A stretch of 64,000 nt of DNA from Chlamydomonas reinhardtii. Its lineage: Eukaryota; Chlorophyta; Chlorophyceae; Chlamydomonadales; Chlamydomonadaceae. The DNA lies in NCBI RefSeq assembly GCF_000002595.2, contig NC_057006.1:8105325-8169324 (forward strand), in the 5' to 3' direction. A model generated the notes under the pieces. The model did not search any database. It saw nothing but the letters and a program-made list of their open reading frames with translations, and had not been told where the DNA came from. Position numbers and translations under genes: made by a program. Below are positions 14,201 to 24,259 of the stretch, in pieces; position 1 is the stretch's first letter, and every line of letters starts with the position of its first letter.

Positions 14201-15433
14201 GCGAGGACAGGCGTATGGATCATACGATTGCTAGCGACATGCAGAGCACAGCGCTGTGACTTCATGGCCCACAAAAGGCTCGTGGAAACAGCACGTCGTG
14301 CGCCCGTGTGCCGCCCGCGCCGCCTCACGCCTTCTGCAGATCCGAGTGGGAGTGCACAGCGGCCGCGTGATGAGCGGCATTGTGGGCCGGCACCGGGCGC
14401 GATACTGTCTTTTCGGCGACACAGGTTGGTCCAACCAACGGTCGCATTGCAAGCCGCCGTGCAAGCTTGCAGCAGTGACGGGCGACTGGGTTCCCCAAGG
14501 TACCATACGGGCAACCTTGCAACCTCATTTTGACGCCTGCCTGCGTTTGCCCTGCATCGCGGCTGTCTGCGCCGTGGACTACGGCATCTCGTCGCGGACA
14601 CAGTCAACACTGCCAGCCGGGTAAGCCTAGATAGCTTCCCGGTGTCATCTATCCCCCTTCTGTGCACGGCGGTGCTTATGTGATTGGCAGCGTCTTTCAT
14701 GTTATGTTGTTGATTGCGGCACCGATATGTGTTTCCTCGATGCTGCTCACCCTTGCTTTGCATGAACCGCTCGTGTCGTGACATGTTGGCTTCCTCGGAT
14801 GCGGCTGCCGTAGATGGAGTCCACGGGCATACCTGGCCGCATCCAGGTGCGCTATCTGGCTGCGTGTTTGCAATGCGTGCCGACACCCATGATGGCCAAT
14901 GCTGAGCGCTGGACTAAGCTGGGCTTTTTGGATGTGTGCAAAGACATTGTGCAAGAACGTGTTGCGCACGTCATCCATTCTCCGCGACTGCCTCTCTTCC
15001 GCTGCTGCAGGTGTCGGAGGTCACCTATGGCCTCATGGCCGCGTGCCCGCTGCCTGGGGCCGCCACCGTGGAAGAGTTCGAGGCTCGCGGCGAGATCCCG
15101 GTCAAGGGCAAAGGCGAGTAGTGGGGGCGGGACATCCTCATATTGCTTGATGAAAGGGTCATTCTTGTCGTGCCGCAATCATGGCTGCGGCCCCATTGGT
15201 GCTCATTTTTAGTACGCCAAGGACTTGACGGGCAACCAACTCTGGGCAAATGAGAGTAGGATACGTACCGGGCCATCACGGCAGCAGGGTAGTGACGGAC
15301 TGGGGTCGTTGCTCCTTGCTGTCCGCTGCACGCAGGCCTGATGCGGACGTTCCTGTCAGGGGCGGTGCTGCCCGAGTCGCTTCTGCCGCCAATGCCCAGC
15401 CAGGTGCCGCTGCCGCAGGTCTCGGGGCTTTAG
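2214..15433 (+). CDS. multi-pass membrane guanylyl cyclase (class III), 28 exons
   Basis: Predicted to convert GTP to cGMP at a membrane. Exons: 2214-2414, 2616-2699, 2928-3073, 3225-4092, 4303-4466, 4716-7668, 7837-8117, 8281-8557, 8744-8887, 9112-9160, 9324-9412, 9577-9731, 9991-10063, 10277-10440, 10650-10762, 11044-11170, 11362-11565, 11709-12006, 12277-13046, 13316-13416, 13679-13729, 13864-13889, 14033-14152, 14340-14424, 14604-14620, 14814-14846, 15011-15113, 15336-15433. All phases agree, giving about 2,597 aa. Many hydrophobic helices lie in exons 1-5 and 7-14. Exon 6 (984 codons) is mostly Ala/Gly/Ser/Pro-rich. The catalytic domain (aa ~2388-2565) has LFADIVGWT and ETIGDCYM (metal Asp), [18 protein letters not shown] and a C-terminal VKGKGLMRTFL. 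Glu in ETIGD and Cys in YCLFGD are the guanine-specifying residues of the family, so guanylyl rather than adenylyl cyclase is favoured. The ATG has a GCCACC context, but extra upstream exons are possible. The exon 7 acceptor could alternatively be at 7746/7747, also in frame. Confidence 0.9.
13316..15433 (+). other. class III cyclase catalytic domain exons
   Basis: Nine exons encode the catalytic core. Metal-binding Asp codons are at 13350-13352 (LFADIVGWT) and 13878-13880 (ETIGDCYM). Purine-selecting residues are Glu at 13866-13868 and Cys at 14406-14408, the guanylyl-type pair (adenylyl cyclases carry Lys and Asp). Transition-state Asn and Arg lie in VNTASR, exon 14604-14620, which is only 17 bases long. 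All catalytic positions I can identify are intact, so the domain should be active as a homodimer. Confidence 0.88.
15114..15335 (+). other. putative GC-AG intron (donor GCGAGT)
   Basis: The conserved C-terminal block of the cyclase reads VKGK G/LMRTFL only if the exon ends at 15113 and the intron starts with GC (GCGAGT), joining to 15336 after an ordinary CAG. The nearby GT at 15118 gives a frame that breaks the conserved block. GC donors with otherwise perfect consensus are a known minor class of U2 introns. Confidence 0.7.
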
Positions 15434-16175
15434 GGGTTTACCACGCTGCTGCTGCGACTGGAGCCGTGTATCGCAGGGCGGCCGCGTGCGTGCCATCAAC
15501 ATTGTGAGCTTGTCGTGCAATGCAAGGCGCCCGGCACCTGTCTTGGACGTGGAGCGGAACACAACTGCATAGCGCATATGCACAGCAGCTACCGGCTGGT
15601 GCACTGGCAATCGTTCTGCATGCTAGCCCTCACAAGTAAAGGTCAAGAATGGTGCACTTCACCCCTAGTATTAAACTACCGAGGACACTGTAGCCACCCC
15701 TGCGACCTGGCTACTTGAATGTGAACTTCCGACAGCTGTATTACGCAGCGTACCGCAACATGTGCGCGCATTTGTTTCTTATATTGTCCGTCAACTTTCG
15801 GCGTGGAGTGGGATGGGCAGTGAGCAATGCGCCCGGCGCCGACATTGTACATTGCCGAAAATGGGACTCCAGTGTGATCTGATCTTCGCGTGCTGCTCAA
15901 GTGCTAAGGCCGTGGTGTGTGTGGCCCTGAGGGCAACCGAGTACGGGATGTCTACGGAACGTGGGCCTTTAGGTGTGGGCGAGCTTTCTTCTGGAAACTT
16001 TGACTGTTCATTTTTAATCCAAAAGGGGGGCGTATTGCAACTGGCGAAACCTTCCGCAGAGAAGATTCCTGAAGATTGCAGTTTGAAGATACTGTGTTGA
16101 GCACTGCTGCAGCCCTGTGCCCAATCCTTGTGAAACAAGAGACGCTTTTGCATGGTTGTAATAGGATGAAGGTCC
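15434..16175 (+). other. probable 3' UTR of guanylyl cyclase
   Basis: Downstream of the TAG at 15431-15433, the first TGTAA polyadenylation signal used by volvocine algae that I find is at 16157-16161. This would give a 3' UTR of roughly 730-750 nt. No coding signal is visible in between. Confidence 0.45.
16157..16161 (+). promoter_or_regulatory. TGTAA polyadenylation signal (guanylyl cyclase)
   Basis: TGTAA is the standard poly(A) signal of Chlamydomonas-type nuclear genes. This is the first copy I see after the cyclase stop codon on the coding strand. Confidence 0.45.
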
Positions 16176-17300
16176 TGTACATGATACCCTGCATGCATGC
16201 TTTGCTGGCGAGTGGCGACAAGGGCGGTGATCTACACAAACGGTGGGCTGGGTCCAAACCATATCATTGTAAGAGGCCCAAGGTCTACCAAACCAGTCTC
16301 ATCACCGCCCGGACATACATACGTACACGTTCCGTAGCGGGGGCTGTACGTACAGGCGTCGCCACGTCTGACCAGTCGCACGCCCAACCGCCCAGTCTAC
16401 CGTGTACTGCTCTCTGCCCGTTCTTGTCCGCGTCCTCAAACAATACCAGGGATGCCCCCCAGGCCCTAGCTCTCTTCTCTTCGCTCCCCCTCTGCTGCAC
16501 TATGCCTGGGTAATTGTTGCCTGTCCTGCTTGCCGTTCCACTCTTGCCGCTAAGCTTGATGTCCCACACACCAAGGCAACCTGCCTTGAACCCTGTCCCA
16601 TCACACACACACCAAGGCAACACCAGGCCGCACTTCAACCTCCATCATCTGCAGTGCCTGCCAAACACAACCCTGCGTAAATCGGTTGCTGTACACACGT
16701 TTCTACAAACATACGCCTGTTGTGTCCCCCACAGAACTTGCATCTTCAGGGAACGGCAAGACACGGTGCCCACAACAGCCCCAGAGCCTCTCGGGTGAGA
16801 AAGACTGAGCGTTTCTGGGGGTGCGTTCTCGCCACAAGGGGCTTGATCGATGTTCCCTCAAATTCGCCACCTGCTCCTTTACATGGGGATTGAGGGCCGG
16901 AGGGGTCTCCCCTGCACCCCATGCTTCGTACTTTGTACGGGCAGGCTCATGCGAAAGTCGGGCAGGCTCATGCGGGCGCCTCGCTACTACAATAAATGAG
17001 ACTAAGGCCAAGATGTCGGCGGCCAAGAAGCGTCGCGGAACTAGGTCCGTCGACGTAGGGAGCTAGATGGACAAGTTGATCCTGTCTCAGCGCGAGCCCC
17101 AACACACCGTCTTGAGTGGTCGTCTGTCCTAGGCGCAAACTTAACACATTGCTTCGGCGTGAGGAGGCCGTGTTGGCGAGACCCACGGATGGCCCTAATA
17201 CCGTGGGGGCATGTCGTACCCGTGGATGGCACAGTAACCAACACACACCAGCAAGCATTGAGTTCCTGGCTACTTCACGCCATCCCTGCCACCGCTGCTT
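16176..17300. other. gene-poor intergenic stretch
   Basis: No exon chain or domain is recognisable on either strand. The sequence is less GC-rich than neighbouring exons, with mixed short open frames only. It may contain non-coding transcripts or decayed mobile DNA, but nothing in it can be named. Confidence 0.4.
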
Positions 17301-17319
17301 TCACAATCGGCAATCAAAC

Positions 17320-17930
17320 ATCAGCTGCTGCAGCCGCAGCCTGCCGTGTCGGGCGCGCTTCCACACCACCTCCCGCGGGTCACCGGCTCACCGCGCTCTT
17401 GCCGCACCGGGCCGGCCAACCCAGCAGCAGCGGTCAGTGGCTTGCGACACCCCTGGCCCGTGGTAGCAGACCAGCGCCGCCTTGCCTTCACGTCCTTGCA
17501 GGTGAACAGCACAAGCAGCACCAGGTCGCGCACCGACAAGCACCCAACCTACATACGGGCACTTAAGTGGGCAGGATTCGTGCCCATGTATTAAAAAACA
17601 ACAAGACGAAGCCCGTCCAGACGGCGGCATTCGTGCCCATTTGGCAGCCACGCAGGGCTTGTGTACATGCAACTGGAAGGTCGTCTGCTGCCCAGGGGAG
17701 GGGTAAGGGCAGCTTCACTGCAGGCTTGAGATGGTCTTTCCTTGCTCAATCCCATCTGGCCATGTCCCCCGTGTGCTGTGTACCCCAGACCCGGTGCCAC
17801 ACACAGCCGTATCTATCCTCACCACGGAGTTGGCCTGGGCCTTGGCTGCCACGTTGCTGCAACCAACGCCATCCACCCGGGCCAGATCAAACTCCGTGTC
17901 GCGCACACCGGCGTCCATCACCAGTGCCGT
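17320..17930 (-). pseudogene. possible relic of a subtilisin/kexin-like protease
   Basis: On the minus strand, one open stretch near 17715-17930 reads ITALVMDAGVRDTEFDLA, which resembles the block around the first catalytic Asp of subtilases (pattern VAVIDTGV..HPDL). A second stretch near 17450-17545 reads LSVRDLVLLVLFTC, which resembles the LTWRDVQ.L...T block of kexin/furin proteases that follows the catalytic Ser region. The order on the minus strand is right for the family. However, no His block, no GTS.A.P Ser block and no continuous exon chain can be assembled, and a stop lies directly before the first stretch. If real, this is a decayed fragment; the resemblance could also be chance. 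Confidence 0.22.
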
Positions 17931-19134
17931 GATACCGCCTTACCCAAGATTCGCTCGTTGCCGCGCTGCCTGACACCAAGTTGCCGCTGCTTCTGCCTTC
18001 CCTGGCGCCGCCTGCCGATCAACCCGCTGCCAGCCGCCGCCGCCGCCGCCACCGGTAAGGCATGCAGAGCGAGCTTTCCAACAGCCACCACGCATCGTAC
18101 TTGCTCTCAGAGCCATGCATGCGTGAGCTCCAGCCGCCGCTGCAGCTCCGCATGCGCCTCCGCGCTGCACTGCTTCAAGCCCCTGCTCGCATACGCCCGG
18201 GCCTCCCGCTCTCGCAGCACAGCCGCAACTCGTAGGGGAGGCGGGAGACCGCTGGATCCCTTACTCGCCCCAGCCACTGCACCACCGTTGGGCCCCACTA
18301 GGGGGTAGTGGCTACCCAGCTGGTGAGGCAGGAGGGCGTGCAGGCAAGCCGTCCCAGGCCGCTCGCTCCTGCTGTCGGCCATGCCCTTGCCCTTGCCAAG
18401 TGCACGCCCCGTGCGGCTGCTGCACAGCAGCAGCGGTTGCGGTGCTCACATCCGCCGGCCCCGTCCACTGCTCCCTCCCGTGGACGTTTGTGCGGCGGTG
18501 CGGCAGCCTAAATGCCCAGACCCCATCGATGTGGCCGCCCCACTGATGGACTGCTGCCCTCGGCCGGACGCGCGCAGAGGCACCTGCTGCGGACGGTTGC
18601 TGCCGCGCTTGTACGACCGCTGCTGTTTCTGCTGCTCCTGATGCTTCAGCGGTCGAGGTAATACTGGCGAGCATGAGCCATTGACCAGCAGCTGACTTAT
18701 AAAAGGCAGCAAAACCTCAAAACGATGTTCATGTACATGTGATTTGGATTAAGGCATATTAGAGCCAGAGACTCCAAGGCTCACCGTGATGGCCTGATCG
18801 GCGAATGCGGGACTGCACGCCCAGCACGCATGAAGCCTGCACTCTTCGCCTCTTGCTCATAGTTAGTCCAGAAAGCTCGGAGCATTGTATAGATACAGAA
18901 TCAGATTGCAAAGAAGTAGAGGCAGCACCTCGCTGCAGTGTCCGCGGCGCAGACCCGGCTGCGTCTAAGTACGTTGCAAATGACAAACTAGTGCATTAAC
19001 CGCTGCCATCATTAATAAGTACGTAAAATGCGGGCCATATAGAAAGAGCGGGCCCTAGCGGGCCTCGCTAACTGCTTGGCGCGCAAACTGTGAGCACGTC
19101 CTGGGTACCCAAAGCAGCTCCATATCACAGAGGC
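17931..19134. other. intergenic / 5' flank of DNA methyltransferase gene
   Basis: No supported gene. Open frames on both strands between 17.9 and 18.7 kb are Pro/Arg/Ala-rich without domains. From about 18,680 the base composition becomes AT-richer, as expected of a promoter and 5' UTR for the gene starting at 19,135. Confidence 0.4.
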
Positions 19135-22100
19135 ATGGATGGGCAAGGGGCCTCACCTGCCCCCGGGGGAGCGCAGCACGCAGCGGAGCTGGAGTACGAG
19201 ACCGATGATGAGATCATTGCGGACGCCAGGCCCAACTGGGTGAGCTGGGCGCCCGTCGCCAGGGGGGCGTGCTGCATTGTGAGGGGTTCTATGTCATCAG
19301 CCTATACATAGCAATACGGTAGTAGCTTGAGGATGTATGACATGCGGGAGCATGGCGTGCTGTGCACGATGGGCAAACCAGGGCAAAAATACTCCGCCTA
19401 GTACATATCAGCGCTATGCTGCACGCTCTCCCCTCCTGTCCACAGGATGAAGTTGAGGTGGGTGGCTGTTACGCCATCAACACGGAAAGCAGTGGCGAAG
19501 TGTACCCTGAAGGCATCATTAAGGTGACTGATGCTGGGCATGGTTGCTCAGAAGCAGATGGCGTTGCCGCCGTACTCGAAACTCCCTAGCAACCGTTGTC
19601 CATTTTCCCTTGCAGATCATCGCAAAGCATGCACCTGAGGACTATCCAAAGGTATGCTGTTCGCCGTGCAAAGGCTTGCCCTACCATGTTTATTGCTGGC
19701 ATCCTGCCGAGCATGCAGTGCCCCACACCTTTGCCCCATGCTCCATCCCTTGTGGCTGCGTGCCGGGGCCGCACGCCATCACCCAGCAGGGCTTCCGGAA
19801 GAAAAGCGCGTCGGAGTGCACCACCTACATGAACATGCACGGCGAGCTGTCATACGTGTGGTTCCTGCGCCGCAAGGACCTGTCAATCGCCCAGGTGCAG
19901 AAAGGCACCCCCAGGTGCGTGTCCGTCGTTCGGCGTGTCATCCGCAGCTCCAGCGTTCAGCGCCGGGCGGGGGACGCTCATCAGCAGGTTCGCATAGGGC
20001 TTTTGTGGGCTCTGCTGCGGCGGCAGCCTGACGTAGGAGCAGAGCCTACGAACAGGTGTGAACGCACTGATGAGCATACCCCCGGAAAGCGAGCCGCCGC
20101 CGCCGGCGCGCCATCGGCTATGCACATGCCCAGTCCCCTTGTGCTCTGCTAGCAGCAACTCGGCACATACGCCACGCCGCACCTGCGGCTGACCGTACGC
20201 CCGATTGCCTCGCGCGCTCAACTGCTGTCTACAGCACCGGCAAGGACGCACACCAGGACGACACACGGCAGTTCTTGGGCTTACCGGACGGCGTTAGGCT
20301 GCCCGTAAACGAGCTGTGGCTCTCACAGTATTACTTCCAGCTGACGGGCGCGGATGCACATGCCCAGCATGTGAACGCGGCCAAGCTTAACAGGTGGGGG
20401 CGCACGCGCGCTATCCCACACCCTGCCATCTACTTGGGTGGAATAGGTATGTTGCGCAACAGCTTCATGCGCGGGTTTGGGAGAGCGGCGCCTCGTTACA
20501 AGGGCTGTGCAATGGGTTGTGCTCTGGTGGGACTATGCATGGCTGTGCGCGCCACGTTTTAGTACCATGCGGTCCAACGTCGGTGCGCACACGCCGCGCT
20601 CCATGCGTCCTGATGTGTGTTGCGCAGGCGCGTCAAGGTTGTGTGGCTGCCACCGGATGCGCCCGTTCCCCTGCCGCCTGAGAAGGACGTTTTCTACTAC
20701 AAGAAGTCGTTCAGCTACCAGTTCAACGTGAGTGGGGCCCGCTCTGTGTGCAGGGCGCGATGACTTCTTTCGCGTATGTGGCCTGTGCCCCCTGGTAGAT
20801 GCACCGCCGGACGGAGCCACGTGCGAGTTTTAAGTGCTCCGCGCCTGCCCTGCCGTGTCCCGACAACGCAGCGGTACGTCTACGTGGGGCCGACGGAGAT
20901 GGGCTGCGTGCACGGGCCGCTGCATGAGACGCCGCCGGAGCAGCTTCCGCCTGACCCGCTTGGCGACCAGCCGCCGCCCCGTGCCGCTGCTGCGAAGCTG
21001 CGCCGTCCCGCGAAGCGTGCTCGCACAGCCGCTGCTGGCACTAAACAGGCGGCGGCGGCGGCGGCGGCCAAGTCCGCGCCGCGGAGGCGGGCAGCCAGCG
21101 CGCCGCCGCCCGGGGGGGACCGGGCGGACGCCATTGTAATTGATGATGACAGCGACGGTGATGATGGCAGAGATGAAGAGGAGGACCCGCGCCCTGTGCG
21201 CCCGCGCCTGCCGCCCACGCTGCGCTACCCCGAGCCGCGGCTGCGGCCGCCCGGACCGGCAGCGAAAGCACGGGAGGCGGTGGCGGGCCCGGGAGAGTGC
21301 CGTGTTGTGCCTCACTTCACAGCCATGGGCGCCAAGAACTGCGACAAGGAGGGCCTCACTGTGGGTTGCCGGGCCGACCACCCCAGCCTGCGGTACCGGC
21401 CGCCGGGCTGCCGCAGACTGATGCACCTGTGCTGCGGCCCCGGCGGCTTCTGCATGCACGCACCCGGCGGTGCGCCGGGCGGACCTGGCGCAGGCGAGGG
21501 CGCGGCTGGCGGCAAGGACTCCAGTGGCGGCGGCGCGCAGGCCAGCGCTGGCAGCAACGGCTCAGGCAAGGGCGGACGCGTGGCGGCGAGAGCAGAGGAG
21601 GGAGCAGTGGCCAAAGCAGGCCCCACCCGTGCGGCCTGCGGCACGGCTGCAGGCGGCACAGCGGGGCCCGGCGTTGGCGCAGCCGCCGTACCCGGGGGGG
21701 CCTCCGACCAAGACAGCACCTCGCGCGTGTTTCGCATGCGCAGCGGCCAGTGGCTTCTGTCGCAGCTGCGCGGCTGGCAGGGGCCGCAGCACGACGTCGA
21801 GCTGGTGGACGCGTATGCGGTGGACAAAGACGAGCACGCGGCGTTCACCTTCAAGGTCAACCAGCGCGGCACCATAGTGTTCCGTTGCTGGCTGGACGAG
21901 TTCGTGGAGCTGGTGCGCAGGTGGGTGGGGGGTCGCAACGGGTTTACACACAGAGAACGGATATGCACTCATGCAGTGATGTGTGTGAGATAGCTAGTGC
22001 AAAGAAGAAACCCATACATTAGTACATGCAGTTTGTATGTGCAGTTTGGGTGAAAAGGTGTGGTCATCACGTGCCTACAGCTGTAAAGGAGTTGGGATGT

Positions 22101-24206
22101 GCAGCGGCAGTGCGTTGCGCCGCACTCTGCTCTTTCTGGAGAAGCGCGCACCTGCGCACCTCGCCTGCAATGCGGAGCACGTGCGGTGGTGCCTGCCTAC
22201 CTGCCTGCCTGCAGGTGGATCGCGCTAAACCGGTACCTGGACGAGCTGGCTAAGTACGAGGCAGAGCTGCGCGAATGGGAGGAGCGCCAGCGTGCCAAGA
22301 TGACGGCGGGTCAGCGGCAGCAGCAGCCGGCTAACACCAGCGGTGGCGGTCATGCGGACGCAGGCGGGGCTGCGGCGGGTGGCAGTGCAGCAGCAGCAGA
22401 CGAGCTGCGTGGTGCCGTCAGGCGGGCGGATGCCCCCGAGGAGTCTTGTGATGAGACAGTCGGCACCGCTGCATCAGGCTCGGACACAGAGAGCAGTGGG
22501 GAGGATGACGGGCGAGGCCAGCAGCAATCGCAGCAGCAGGGCGGCAGCGGAAGCAGCGCGGACGCTGCAGAAGAGGCAATGTCGCATGACGGCCTCAGCA
22601 GCGATGCCGAGCCGGAGGCTGGGGTGGATGCGGCCTCGGCGCTGCCCAAGGCCGGATCACCAGCAGGGGGCGGCGGCAACGGCAGCGGTATCGGTGCTGC
22701 GGCAGCTGACCAGCGCGGTCAGACCGCAGCAGGGGACGACCAGCCCGGCGCGTGTGAGCCCTGCATCGGAGACATTCTGGGGGTGGTGCTCAAGCACCGG
22801 TTGCGGTACCACAAAGGCACGCAGCAGCTGATGGACGAGCTGACCCCGGACAACACGTGGATGGCGGTGTTTGTCAGCTGGTGCGTACACGGTTGGGCGT
22901 GGTGCCGATTGCCTGGGCTGCCACGCTGAGATGCACGCGCTTGCCACTGGCGGTGGACGTGCGGGCCTGGGCCTGGGTAGCTGTAAGGGGCTGCTGGGGC
23001 TAAGGCATCGTAACTGACGGAGTCTCGGCTGCCGCCTGCCCGTCGCGCCGCCACCGGCACCCGTGGCACAGTGCGACTGGCCAAGAGACAAGCAGTGCCT
23101 GGCGGGACCTCAAGGCAAGGTGGGGCGACAAGACGGATGCTGCGGCAAAGGAGGCAGAGGAGGACGAGGAGGGCGAAGAGGAGAGCGACGCGGCGGAGGA
23201 GGTGGAGGAGGAGGAGGAGGGTGACGACGAGGACAGCGATGTCGTGATAGTGGACGACTCAGATGCGGCGAGTGGTGGGGAAGGCGAAAGCGAGGAGCAG
23301 CAGGAAGGGGAGTCGGGCTTCGCATCTGCAGGGGCCGCCGCCGGGCGGGAGGCGGCGGTGGAGAAGCCGCTTCTGGTGCCGGTGCAGGCATTGCTTCGCG
23401 GGCGCCACGCGCTGCCGGAGCACCTGCAGCTGCTGCGCCGCTTCGTCGCCCGTGTCCGGGTGCGTGCGTTTGTGGCCGTGTGGCGGTGTGGGGGGCGAGC
23501 GGCGCAACACGGGGCGACTTGCTGACCAGGAGCTGAGCCCACAGCTTTATCACATGCTTTGTTGGAAGTGATACTGTGTTTTGTGTCATGTTGATGCCGT
23601 ATTTGTGGTGATACTGGGCTGCAGGAGGAAGACCTGATCCCCCTGCCGGGCGACGTCTTCGCCATCGTGGCCGGCACACCGTGCCAACAGGTGAGCACTC
23701 GCCGCGCAGTTGCTCTTGTGAGAGCAGGAGCATAATCTTGCGTATGCAGGTTGTCCCGCTTGGAACCTTGCACTTGTAGTTTTGTCGCAGGCGTGCATCA
23801 TGATGATCACGCTGTCCATGACGCCGACTCGTCACCCGGCCGCACATGCGCACGCGCAGATGACGTTTCGCAACTTCGGCGCGCCTAAGAACGACATCAT
23901 GAAGAGCAAGAAGAACCGACTGGTCATGCCGGTGAGCGTACCGCCAGCTCGGGCATGGCGTGGCGTGGCCGTAATGAAAAAGTGGTGGCGAGACTTGGGG
24001 GGAATGGACGAGCGGTTGGGTGCTCGCACCCTCTAGGGCGTGCCATATACGTGCATACGAGGTCCCGCGGATGTTGTGTCAGAAACTGCAATGCTCCCGG
24101 GCGTGCTCCCGCCGCCCCAAACCTGCTCGCGCTGAACCTGCTTCTGCCTGTGCAGGTGTTGGAGCTGGTGGAGCTGCTGCGGCCGCCCTACGTGTACCTG
24201 GAACAG

Positions 24207-24259
<53 letters not shown>

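Noticed and set aside
22743-23130. Chromodomain inside the DNA methyltransferase, as in plant CMT3
   Set aside because: No aromatic cage pattern or WKGY-type strand is visible; the block EPCIGDILGVVLKHRL does not match.
23750-23859. Upstream acceptor adding ACIMMITLSM to the methyltransferase
   Set aside because: In frame but adds residues with no place after the PCQ motif; the acceptor at 23859 gives TFRNFGAPKND directly, closer to the family.
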